DNA of 26,745 bases. Source: Proteobacteria bacterium UBA652. GTDB lineage: Bacteria > Pseudomonadota > Gammaproteobacteria > Nitrosococcales > Methylophagaceae. Position numbers and translations under genes: made by a program. Positions 7,494 through 15,014 of this stretch are shown here, in pieces. The number at the start of each line of letters is the position of its first letter. Within the stretch, counting starts at the first letter, position 1. A model generated the notes under the pieces. It saw nothing but the letters and a program-made list of their open reading frames with translations. It was not told the origin of the DNA and did not search any database. Location of the stretch: the NCBI GenBank assembly GCA_002299915.1, contig DBOG01000050.1, positions 19,657 to 46,401 of the forward strand, written 5' to 3'.

Positions 7494-8798
7494 TCAGTCA
7501 TCAATAACACGATTAACGGGGAAAGCCACAATAAAGTGGGTGCCCTTACCCATTGTGCTACTGATTTTAAGCTTACCGCCATGGCGTATCACAATATGGT
7601 CGACAATCGCGAGCCCTAATCCTGTGCCGCCTTGCGCTTGAGAGCGACTTTCGTCGACACGATAGAAGCGTTCGGTGAGATGCGGAAGATGCGCTGCAGG
7701 GATCCCAGGGCCATTATCAGATACTTTAAAGTGCGCGCCGCCGCGAGCATGTTTTTTCCACTGGATGCGAATATGTGTTTTCTCTGGTGTATGACGAATG
7801 GCATTGTGAATAAGATTACTAAACACACTGATAATTTCAGTTTCCGCACCTTTAAGTTTAAGGGTATTATCAATGTTCAGTCCAATAGTATGGTGATTGC
7901 TATCATTAAGTAGCATACTTTCATCATCACAGAGCTGTCGTAAAATAGTGGGCACATCAATAATGTTATCCGAGTCATGGCTCAGCCCCATTCTCTCTAA
8001 CCGTGAGAGGGTGAGTAAATCTTCAATGATATGATGCATTCGGGCCGATTGTTCGGCAGCGGCGTTAACGGCGGGCTGAAGGTGCTCAGGAAGCTGTTTA
8101 TCGGCGGCTAATATCTCAAGATAGCCTGCAATAACGGTGAGCGGTGTCCGCAGTTCATGTGAGGCATTGGCGATAAAATTTTTTCGCATTTGTTGGCTGT
8201 GTGTTTGTTCGCTGATATCTTGGGCGATGAGTAGTTTGAGATTTTTGTGAACGGGGAGTAATTGTAGTGACAGCGGACGATGTTCATTTTGCGGTAAAGT
8301 GAGTTCCATTTCTTCGCGGGTGTTTTTGGTCAGTGCTTGGTGAATGGCGGGCACACGTAATAGATTTTCAATACGCTGTCCCCGATCTGTTTTTCGATTG
8401 ATATTGAGATAATCAGCCGCCTGTTTATTCGCCCAGTCAATTTCATTATTGCCATTCAGTACCACGGTGGCATAAGGCAAGCCAGTAATAATGCCTTGAA
8501 GCCGTTTCAGTAATTTGGACATACGCTTTTTGCGTTGCGAATTCTTTTTTTGAAGATCTTGGATTTGATAAGCCACACGATCCCACACACCATCACTGTC
8601 AGGTGCTTTTTTTGGGTCAGCTCCTTCTTCTAGCCAGCGATTAAGTTGGTGGAGCTTGAATAATAACCAGCCAATATAGCCCAATAGAGCGAGGACTAAG
8701 CAGGGGAGCCATTGATTTGATAGCATGCCACCCAATAGGGCAGCAAAGAATACCAGCGCAATACGCCAGCGTTCGGCAGCCCAATGTTCATTATTCAT
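7494..8798 (-). CDS. phoR: PhoR, phosphate regulon sensor histidine kinase
   Basis: PhoR phosphorylates and dephosphorylates PhoB according to the transport state of PstSCAB, relayed through PhoU. The 434-residue protein has two hydrophobic stretches within residues 12-45, with almost no periplasmic loop, as usual for PhoR. A charged linker and a PAS domain follow. The HisKA domain carries H214 in NASHELRTPL, and the ATPase domain has NLIHNAIRHTP, DNGPGIP and GGTGLGLAI. It is the last gene of the minus-strand group pstS-pstC-pstA-pstB-phoU-phoR, starting 16 bases after phoU, so it should be co-transcribed with the transporter that controls it rather than with phoB. Confidence 0.95.
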   Translation of the reverse strand: MNNEHWAAERWRIALVFFAALLGGMLSNQWLPCLVLALLGYIGWLLFKLHQLNRWLEEGADPKKAPDSDGVWDRVAYQIQDLQKKNSQRKKRMSKLLKRLQGIITGLPYATVVLNGNNEIDWANKQAADYLNINRKTDRGQRIENLLRVPAIHQALTKNTREEMELTLPQNEHRPLSLQLLPVHKNLKLLIAQDISEQTHSQQMRKNFIANASHELRTPLTVIAGYLEILAADKQLPEHLQPAVNAAAEQSARMHHIIEDLLTLSRLERMGLSHDSDNIIDVPTILRQLCDDESMLLNDSNHHTIGLNIDNTLKLKGAETEIISVFSNLIHNAIRHTPEKTHIRIQWKKHARGGAHFKVSDNGPGIPAAHLPHLTERFYRVDESRSQAQGGTGLGLAIVDHIVIRHGGKLKISSTMGKGTHFIVAFPVNRVIDD

Positions 8799-8814
8799 TG
8801 AGACCCATTATTAA

Positions 8815-9534
8815 TTAGATCTCGTCATCATCGGGGAAATATTCAGGCAATACCTCATCTATCTTAGTATGCCGAATATCTTTACCTTTGACGAGATAAA
8901 CGACGTATTCACAAATATTTCGGGAGTGATCCCCAATCCGTTCTAATGAGCGTGCGCACCATGTGATACGCAGTACATTTTTGATATGTCGTGGATCTTC
9001 CATCATATGGGTGATCAATAATCGCGATAAATTATTAAATTCGGTATTGATCTTTTTTTCCAGGCTAATCACAGTGAGAGATTGTTCAACATCTAATCGT
9101 GCAAAGGCATCTAGGGCATCATGCAGCATATTGAGCACAAGCTGGCTGAGATGTTCTAGTTCAGCATACATTTGGGTAACCGTTTTCTTTTCAGCAAGCT
9201 TAATGGAATAACTGGCAATTTTAGCCGCTTCATCACCCACCCGTTCTAGATCAGTAATCACTTTAACCACGGCAATGACTAACCGTAGATCACTGGCTGT
9301 CGGTTGACGACGAGCGATAACACGGGCACACTCCTCATCAATATCCACCTCCATTTTATTGACTTTATAATCTTGTTTAGAGATTGTTTTGGCTAAATCG
9401 CCATCGCGTTCTAATAACGCTTTAACAGCGCCTTCTGCTTGCCCTTCAACCAGCCCACCCATTTTGAGCACTTGGCTCCGAATATCTTCAAGCTCTTGAT
9501 TATAGCGTTGTGAAATATGTTGTCCAATTTCCAT
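8815..9534 (-). CDS. phoU: PhoU, phosphate signalling regulator
   Basis: PhoU is a cytoplasmic helical protein that links PstB and PhoR and holds the Pho response off when phosphate is plentiful. The 239-residue protein is of usual length and shows the two-fold repeat of three-helix bundles. Each half carries a family metal-site motif: ERVGDEAAKIA in the first and ERIGDHSRNICEY in the second. It sits between pstB (15 bases upstream) and phoR (16 bases downstream). The C terminus is acidic (PEYFPDDDEI). Confidence 0.96.
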   Translation of the reverse strand: MEIGQHISQRYNQELEDIRSQVLKMGGLVEGQAEGAVKALLERDGDLAKTISKQDYKVNKMEVDIDEECARVIARRQPTASDLRLVIAVVKVITDLERVGDEAAKIASYSIKLAEKKTVTQMYAELEHLSQLVLNMLHDALDAFARLDVEQSLTVISLEKKINTEFNNLSRLLITHMMEDPRHIKNVLRITWCARSLERIGDHSRNICEYVVYLVKGKDIRHTKIDEVLPEYFPDDDEI

Positions 9535-9549
9535 AATAATATCCTCAAC

Positions 9550-10443
9550 TTAGCCAAATCGGCCAGTGATGTAATTTTCAGTCAATTTATGCTCAGGATT
9601 GGTGAACACTTGGTTGGTATCGTTCACTTCGACCAATTTCCCCAGATGGAAGTAGGCGGTGCGTTGCGATACACGGGCGGCTTGTTGCATGGAGTGCGTC
9701 ACAATGGCGATAGTATAATTTGTTTTCAGATCGTCCATCAGTTCTTCAATCACTGCGGTGGCAATAGGGTCAAGCGCAGAAGTGGGTTCATCCATTAGAA
9801 TCACTTCAGGATCAACCGCAATCGCCCGGGCAATACACAAGCGTTGCTGCTGACCGCCCGATAAACCCGTCCCCGGCTTTTGCAAATCATCTTTTACTTC
9901 ACTAAATAGCCCTGCCTTGATTAAGCTGGCTTCCACCAGATCATCTAATTCTGACCGATTGCTTGCGAGACCATGTAAGCGTGCGCCATAAGCGACATTA
10001 TCATAAATAGATTTTGGGAAGGGATTAGGCTTTTGGAACACCATGCCGACGCGGGCGCGTAATAAGACAGGATCTTGGTCTTTGGCATAGATATCTTGTC
10101 CATCTAGCGTATGTTCACCTGTGACACGGCAAATTGGAATTGTGTCATTCATTCGATTGAATACACGTAGGTAAGTCGATTTACCACAGCCAGAAGGGCC
10201 AATTAGGGCAATAATTTCATTTTTACCAATATCCAGATCGACATCAAAAATAGCTTGTTTGTCATCATAAAACACATTGCAATTACGCGATTGCATTTTA
10301 GGGTTATCAACAAAAGGCTTCCCGACAGTACCTGATATGTCGATATCAAATTCCGAGCGGGGTTCTATAATCGGCTTTGGATCGGCCGATTCAAGTGTGG
10401 CGGCTGTTGTGCCTGGAAGTGTTCCTACTGCTGTTGTCATCAT
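9550..10443 (-). CDS. pstB: PstB, phosphate ABC transporter ATPase
   Basis: PstB powers high-affinity phosphate import through PstA and PstC. The 297-residue protein has Walker A GPSGCGKST at residues 82-90, a Q-loop in GMVFQKPNPFP, the signature LSGGQQQRLCIARA, Walker B VILMDEPTSALDP and the switch histidine in IVTHSMQQA. About 45 residues at the N terminus, rich in threonine, proline and acidic residues, precede the usual beginning of the domain. E. coli PstB (257 residues) lacks this extension. No good internal start codon is obvious before the core, so the extension is probably real. Confidence 0.96.
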   Translation of the reverse strand: MMTTAVGTLPGTTAATLESADPKPIIEPRSEFDIDISGTVGKPFVDNPKMQSRNCNVFYDDKQAIFDVDLDIGKNEIIALIGPSGCGKSTYLRVFNRMNDTIPICRVTGEHTLDGQDIYAKDQDPVLLRARVGMVFQKPNPFPKSIYDNVAYGARLHGLASNRSELDDLVEASLIKAGLFSEVKDDLQKPGTGLSGGQQQRLCIARAIAVDPEVILMDEPTSALDPIATAVIEELMDDLKTNYTIAIVTHSMQQAARVSQRTAYFHLGKLVEVNDTNQVFTNPEHKLTENYITGRFG

Positions 10444-10469
10444 TTATATTCCATTTTTATGGTGTTGGC

Positions 10470-11759
10470 TTACCAACGTCGTTCAAATTTCTTGCGTAGC
10501 ATAATCGCCAACAGGTTCATCACCACCAAGAAGGCCAATAAGATCATAATGGCGGCTGAGGTGCGTTCTGTAAAGGCGCGTTCAGGGCTATCAGACCATA
10601 AATAGACTTGCACGGGCATCACGGTGGCGGGATCCAAGAAACCTTGCGGCACCTCTGCCACAAATGCGACCATCCCGATCATTAACAAAGGTGCGGTTTC
10701 TCCCAAGGCCTGTGCCATACCGATAATGGTACCCGTTAAGATGCCTGGCATCGCAAGCGGTAAAGTATGGTGGAATAGGGTTTGTACCGGTGATGCACCC
10801 AAGCCAACAGCCGCCTCTTTAATAGACGGCGGCACCGCTTTAATCGCTGCACGACTGGCAATAATGATGGTTGGTAAGGTCATCAAAGCGAGCACCAGCC
10901 CACCCAATAAGGGTGTCGATCGCGGTACCCCAAAGAAATTGATATATACCGCTAACCCTAGCAAACCGAATACAATAGACGGCACGGCGGCAAGGTTATT
11001 GATATTAATTTCAATTATATCCACCCAGCGGTTGTTTTGTGGCGCAAATTCTTCAAGGTAGGCAGCAGAAGCGACTGCAATTGGAAAGGAAATAAGCAAG
11101 GTAATAATCATCGTATATAACGAACCCATAATTGCGCCTTTCATCCCCGCTTGCTCGGGTTCGCGTGAATCTCCCGCAGTGAATAAGACGGTGTTAAAGC
11201 GTTTTTCAAGCCGATCTTCGGCTAATAGGGCATCGATCCAGCTGAGTTGATAATCTTTAATCCGTCGTTCTGTTTCAGGTAAGCTACGATCAATTTTACC
11301 TTTCATAAACACATCGACATCATCTTTTGCTAAAAACCAAAAGGACTGTGTTGTGCCCAATAAACTCGGATCGGCGACAACGGCATCACGTAAATCATAC
11401 GCTGCTGAGCTACTCACCAGATTTTTAAGCGCCCGCTTTTGTTTGCGACCTGAAGCATCGGGGAACATGGTTGTTAGCGTTTGCTTGATCACCTTATTAT
11501 AGCTGGCAGAATATAAGGCATTATGTTCAGAATCTTTAGTCACCCCGAGAATCGTTTCATCAATCGTGACATCTAGCTTGATATAGGTTTGCTGAAAAGC
11601 GGGTAGACCTTTACTGATAATAGTGAACAGCAGAACAATTAAAAAAGCAAAGCTAATTAAGATTGACAGTAGCCCGAAGAAACGGAAGCGACGTTCTTTA
11701 GCATAACGCTTACGTAAGCTAGCTTGGATGATTTGGGTGGATGTTATCGTTGAGTTCAT
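10470..11759 (-). CDS. pstA: PstA, phosphate ABC transporter permease
   Basis: PstA forms the phosphate channel with PstC. The 429-residue protein has one N-terminal helix (about residues 26-50). A long periplasmic insertion of roughly 150 residues follows, with KKFEKRW-like basic residues only at the far C terminus. The conserved five-helix permease core comes next, with the coupling loop EAAVGLGASPVQTLFHHTLP. It is much longer than E. coli PstA (296 residues); similarly extended PstA proteins occur in pseudomonads. Only 3 bases separate it from pstC, which points to tight co-translation. Confidence 0.95.
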   Translation of the reverse strand: MNSTITSTQIIQASLRKRYAKERRFRFFGLLSILISFAFLIVLLFTIISKGLPAFQQTYIKLDVTIDETILGVTKDSEHNALYSASYNKVIKQTLTTMFPDASGRKQKRALKNLVSSSAAYDLRDAVVADPSLLGTTQSFWFLAKDDVDVFMKGKIDRSLPETERRIKDYQLSWIDALLAEDRLEKRFNTVLFTAGDSREPEQAGMKGAIMGSLYTMIITLLISFPIAVASAAYLEEFAPQNNRWVDIIEININNLAAVPSIVFGLLGLAVYINFFGVPRSTPLLGGLVLALMTLPTIIIASRAAIKAVPPSIKEAAVGLGASPVQTLFHHTLPLAMPGILTGTIIGMAQALGETAPLLMIGMVAFVAEVPQGFLDPATVMPVQVYLWSDSPERAFTERTSAAIMILLAFLVVMNLLAIMLRKKFERRW

Positions 11760-11762
11760 TGT

Positions 11763-13151
11763 TTACTCGTACTGCTCGCGGTATTTACGGATAATATGTA
11801 ATGCAACCACATTCAATAATAACGTGATTACAAATAAGCCCAATGCCAAGGCAAAAGCAGCGAGGGTTTTCGGGCTGTCAAATTCTTGGTCACCCGTTAA
11901 CAAAGTAACGATTTGTACCGTCACAGTGGTCACCGCTTCGAGTGGATTAATGGTTAGGTTAGCAGATAAACCCGCCGCCATCACCACAATCATGGTTTCA
12001 CCAATGGCACGTGAAGCCGCTAATAATATCCCACCTACGATACCTGGCAAAGCAGCTGGAATAATAACTTGGCGAATGGTTTCAGAACGTGTTGCACCCA
12101 TGCCAAAAGAGGCATCTCGCATCGCTTTTGGTACGGCAGATAATACATCATCAGACAAAGAGGAGATAAATGGAATAATCATAATCCCCATCACCAAGCC
12201 AGCGGCTAAGGCACTCTCAGATGCCACACTCAGGCCGAAGGATTCTCCTAAGTCTCGCAAGAAAGGGGCAACCGTTATTGCTGCAAAGAAACCATATACC
12301 ACGGTTGGGATCCCGGCCAAAATTTCCAAAGTAGGCTTGGCAACAGCACGGAATCTAGACCCAGCATATTCAGATAAATAAATAGCAGACATCAAGCCAA
12401 GTGGCACCGCAATCAATAACGCCAAAAAGGAGATCAGTAAAGTGCCGACAAATAGGGGGATAGCACCAAAGCTGCCAGAACCGCCAATTTGATCTTCTCG
12501 GATCGCTGTTTGTGGGCTCCAGTGGGTGCCAAAAAGGAATTCAGAGGGCGGCACATCACCAAAAAATCGCAACGATTCAAATAACACTGACATCACAATG
12601 CCAGCCGTTGTAAGCACGGCAATGGAAGCACATAAAATCATGGTAAAACGAATAACACGTTCAACCGTGTTTCTAGCTTGTACGTCAGGTTTTATTTTCC
12701 GTATTCCCCACGCGAGACCTAATAGCGCAATGGCAAAAACAATAACCGTTTTGGCGAGTGTGCTAATACCTTGTAGTTGCAAGTAATGCCGTGCGGCATC
12801 GCGTTTAACAGGATTAGGTTCGGCATCAATATTGCCTGAAGCAGCAATATTCTGGATCTCGTTCATCATCAGACTTAGCGCATCTTGTGATTGTATTTGA
12901 ATGCTATCTGGCAAACCTGCAATTGTCAGGGAACTAACAACGCTGCCATTAAAAGCAGACCAGAGCGTCAAAATAATTAAAGCAGGCACCCCCACCCAGA
13001 TCGCCACCATATAACCGTAGTAGCTTGGGAGAGAATGAAGGTTTGTCGTGCCTTTACCTGTACCAGAGAGGGTAAGTGAACGTTTGCGACCAATAAAATA
13101 GCTAAAAATAAGCAGGGCAAACAAGGTGAGTAGAATGGTATTTAGTGGCAT
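11763..13151 (-). CDS. pstC: PstC, phosphate ABC transporter permease
   Basis: PstC is the second membrane subunit of the Pst phosphate importer. In the 462-residue protein, N-terminal helices flank a segment of about 90 residues that E. coli PstC (319 residues) lacks. The permease core then runs from about residue 160 and contains the coupling loop RDASFGMGATRSETIRQVIIP. The ribosome binding site before ATG 13151 is weak. Upstream, between this gene and pstS, lies a large perfect hairpin (13185-13241) that probably tunes the ratio of PstS to the membrane subunits. Confidence 0.95.
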   Translation of the reverse strand: MPLNTILLTLFALLIFSYFIGRKRSLTLSGTGKGTTNLHSLPSYYGYMVAIWVGVPALIILTLWSAFNGSVVSSLTIAGLPDSIQIQSQDALSLMMNEIQNIAASGNIDAEPNPVKRDAARHYLQLQGISTLAKTVIVFAIALLGLAWGIRKIKPDVQARNTVERVIRFTMILCASIAVLTTAGIVMSVLFESLRFFGDVPPSEFLFGTHWSPQTAIREDQIGGSGSFGAIPLFVGTLLISFLALLIAVPLGLMSAIYLSEYAGSRFRAVAKPTLEILAGIPTVVYGFFAAITVAPFLRDLGESFGLSVASESALAAGLVMGIMIIPFISSLSDDVLSAVPKAMRDASFGMGATRSETIRQVIIPAALPGIVGGILLAASRAIGETMIVVMAAGLSANLTINPLEAVTTVTVQIVTLLTGDQEFDSPKTLAAFALALGLFVITLLLNVVALHIIRKYREQYE

Positions 13152-13184
13152 ACTTTCATTTGTCTAGTTGAGTTTGTTGTTAAC

Positions 13185-13241
13185 AATTTATTCCCTTTAG
13201 ATCCGCCTAGAGATGACAAGCAAATCTAAAGGGAATAAATT
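13185..13241 (-). promoter_or_regulatory. 18-bp perfect hairpin between pstS and pstC
   Basis: Arms at 13185-13202 and 13224-13241 are perfectly complementary over 18 bases around a 21-base loop. Neither side is followed by a T-run, so it is not a standard intrinsic terminator. Its place between the abundant binding protein and the permeases suggests a 3' stabiliser for pstS mRNA or partial attenuator, a role that REP-type hairpins play in other binding-protein operons. Confidence 0.8.
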
Positions 13242-13291
13242 AGCCGATAGGATGATCTGTCTTACCCGCTAAGATATTACCCGCTTAACGA

Positions 13292-14383
13292 TTAGTCAAG
13301 ACTTAAAGGTTTTAATGTTCTAGCAGAATCTGCCATCGCTGCACGTTTTTCTTCGTTTAAAGGAATTAACCCTTTTTCAGTCAAATAACCCTCATCACCC
13401 CATGCTTCTTCCGAAGTGAATTCAGCAATGAACTCAGCGATACCAGGCACTTTACCAATGTGATTATTTTTCACATAGAAGAATAAAGGACGCGATACAG
13501 GATAATCACCCGATGCAATATTCTCAAATGAAATCTCAACACCATCAATCTGTGCCCCTTTCACTTTGTCTGAGTTTTGGTCTAAGAAGCTAAAGCCAAA
13601 TACACCCAGTGCATTAGGATTCTTCTCCAATTTTTGCACGATTAAATTGTCATTCTCACCCGCTTCAATATAAGCCCCATCTTCACGCACTGTGTGACAA
13701 ACACCCTTATATTGGGACTTTAGTGTACTGGCTAATGTTTTATCACCAGATGCCTTTGCGACTTTAGAATCGGCTTTTAGTTGGGCGATCCAATCAAAGC
13801 TTTTACACCCTCCTTCCAAAGCTAACTCTGCAAATGCATCACGGGTACCAGAAGTAGGTGGCGGGCCTAATACTTCAATTTTAATGTTGGGTAGGCTGGG
13901 ATTCACATCTTGCCATGTTTGATGTGGGTTGGCGATCAGCTCATCAGCCTCACCACTTGGAATTTGTTTGGCAAGCGCCAAAAATAAATCTTTTCGGCTT
14001 AATACGAAAGCAGGGCCACTTTTTGCGTTTGCAATCGCAATGCCATCAAAACCGACTTGGACTTCCGTAATATTCGTCACACCATTAGATGCACATTTTT
14101 TCACTTCGCTTGCTTTGATCCGACGAGATGAATTGGTGATGTCGGGGGTATCAATGCCGTTACCCGCACAAAATAATTTCAAACCACCGCCTGAACCGGT
14201 CGATTCAATTTTAGGGGTTTTAAATTGTGTTTTCTTGCCAAAGGTTTCCGCCACCACGGTTGCGAAAGGATAAACAGTAGAAGAACCTACAATTTCAATA
14301 TGATCACGACCTGCTGCAAAGCTGGTAGAAGCCAGTGTTGTTGCTGTTAGACCTGTAGCAACGAGAAGAGAGATATGTTTCAT
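13292..14383 (-). CDS. pstS: PstS, periplasmic phosphate-binding protein
   Basis: PstS captures phosphate in the periplasm and delivers it to PstCAB. I chose the ATG at 14383 (MKHISLLVA) over the one at 14398, because the latter overlaps the ribosome binding site GGAG. This gives 363 residues with a signal peptide ending near SFAAG. Phosphate-binding segments are visible: GSSTVYPFA, ESTGSGGGLKLFCAG, DITNSSR and PTSGTRDAF. Two later cysteines (CKSFDW and GVCHTVRED) may form a disulfide. A Pho box lies about 45 bases upstream. The family relative is the PstS-like protein of pseudomonads rather than that of E. coli, which lacks the GGCKSF region. Confidence 0.96.
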   Translation of the reverse strand: MKHISLLVATGLTATTLASTSFAAGRDHIEIVGSSTVYPFATVVAETFGKKTQFKTPKIESTGSGGGLKLFCAGNGIDTPDITNSSRRIKASEVKKCASNGVTNITEVQVGFDGIAIANAKSGPAFVLSRKDLFLALAKQIPSGEADELIANPHQTWQDVNPSLPNIKIEVLGPPPTSGTRDAFAELALEGGCKSFDWIAQLKADSKVAKASGDKTLASTLKSQYKGVCHTVREDGAYIEAGENDNLIVQKLEKNPNALGVFGFSFLDQNSDKVKGAQIDGVEISFENIASGDYPVSRPLFFYVKNNHIGKVPGIAEFIAEFTSEEAWGDEGYLTEKGLIPLNEEKRAAMADSARTLKPLSLD

Positions 14384-14427
14384 TTTGTTACACTCCATCA
14401 GTTAAGGATAGCCACAGTTTAATCGCT

Positions 14428-14449
14428 GAATATGACAGAATTGTGACAG
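14428..14449 (-). promoter_or_regulatory. Pho box upstream of pstS
   Basis: On the minus strand CTGTCAC (14449-14443) and CTGTCAT (14438-14432) repeat in an 11-base register. TAAACT (14421-14416) is a possible -10. This site should drive the whole pstS-phoR group. Confidence 0.88.
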
Positions 14450-14487
14450 ATAAATGATGATTTAAAGATGGCGATTTATTGTTTATA

Positions 14488-14509
14488 TTTTCATATTACG
14501 GTAACAATA
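14488..14509 (+). promoter_or_regulatory. degenerate Pho box upstream of psiE
   Basis: On the plus strand TTTTCAT (14488-14494) and CGGTAAC (14499-14505) stand 11 bases apart, each followed by AT-rich bases, and TAAGAT (14516-14521) could be the -10. It matches the consensus less well than the other sites. It partly overlaps a dyad (10-base arms at 14474-14483 and 14503-14512). Confidence 0.5.
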
Positions 14510-14545
14510 AATTTTTAAGATAGGCTTTTATTTAGGGGGCTAATA

Positions 14546-14992
14546 ATGACTAAGGAAAAATCAATACCAAGCTATAGAACATTTATGTTTAACAACGAAT
14601 GGCATGCACGAGTGATAGGATTTATTGTAGGAATTTTAATGATAGCCATCTATTGTTGGATGATTTCAGGAGTCGTCTCTATACTGATAAATTTATATCA
14701 TTTCCTGCTTGAGGACTGGTCTCATGGGGCGGAGAAAATGATTAAAGAAGTGCTTATCATTTTTGCCTTGCTTGAATTTATAAGGGTACTTCAATCGTAT
14801 TTATTATTAGGCCGAGTGAGAGTGACTTTTATCTTAGATGTCGCACTGGTTGTGTTAATTGGCGAGTTGATAGGGTTTTGGTATCATGAATTTAATGCCG
14901 TTAATGTTATTTTGGGGATCATCATTATTGCGGTGTTAACTGGGCTTCGAATAATCACGTCAAAATGTTCTCCAGATTTTCGAGAGGACTAA
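14546..14992 (+). CDS. psiE: PsiE family phosphate-starvation-inducible membrane protein
   Basis: The 148-residue protein has about four hydrophobic helices (residues 25-50, 65-90, 98-118 and 122-142) and short charged ends. The layout and the LLEFIRVLQSYLLLGRVRVTFILDVAL-type central region fit the PsiE family, named for induction by phosphate starvation in E. coli; no biochemical role is established. An AGGGGG ribosome binding site precedes the ATG by 6 bases. The gene is divergent from pstS and has a candidate Pho box of its own, which supports the family call. Its GC content appears lower than that of the flanking genes. Confidence 0.7.
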   Translation: MTKEKSIPSYRTFMFNNEWHARVIGFIVGILMIAIYCWMISGVVSILINLYHFLLEDWSHGAEKMIKEVLIIFALLEFIRVLQSYLLLGRVRVTFILDVALVVLIGELIGFWYHEFNAVNVILGIIIIAVLTGLRIITSKCSPDFRED

Positions 14993-15014
14993 AATATTAA
15001 TAATCCCCATTAGA

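Noticed and set aside
11728..12381. A 217-codon plus-strand open frame opposite pstC and the start of pstA.
   Set aside because: It is antisense to conserved permease sequence with all motifs on the other strand; its composition mirrors that coding strand.
13207..13220. A TTGTCAT heptamer on the minus strand in the loop of the pstS-pstC hairpin, as a Pho box for pstC.
   Set aside because: No second heptamer stands 11 bases on either side, so the two-unit architecture is missing.
14384..14398. Upstream ATG at 14398 as the pstS start.
   Set aside because: The ATG overlaps the GGAG that serves the ATG at 14383, where a normal signal peptide begins.
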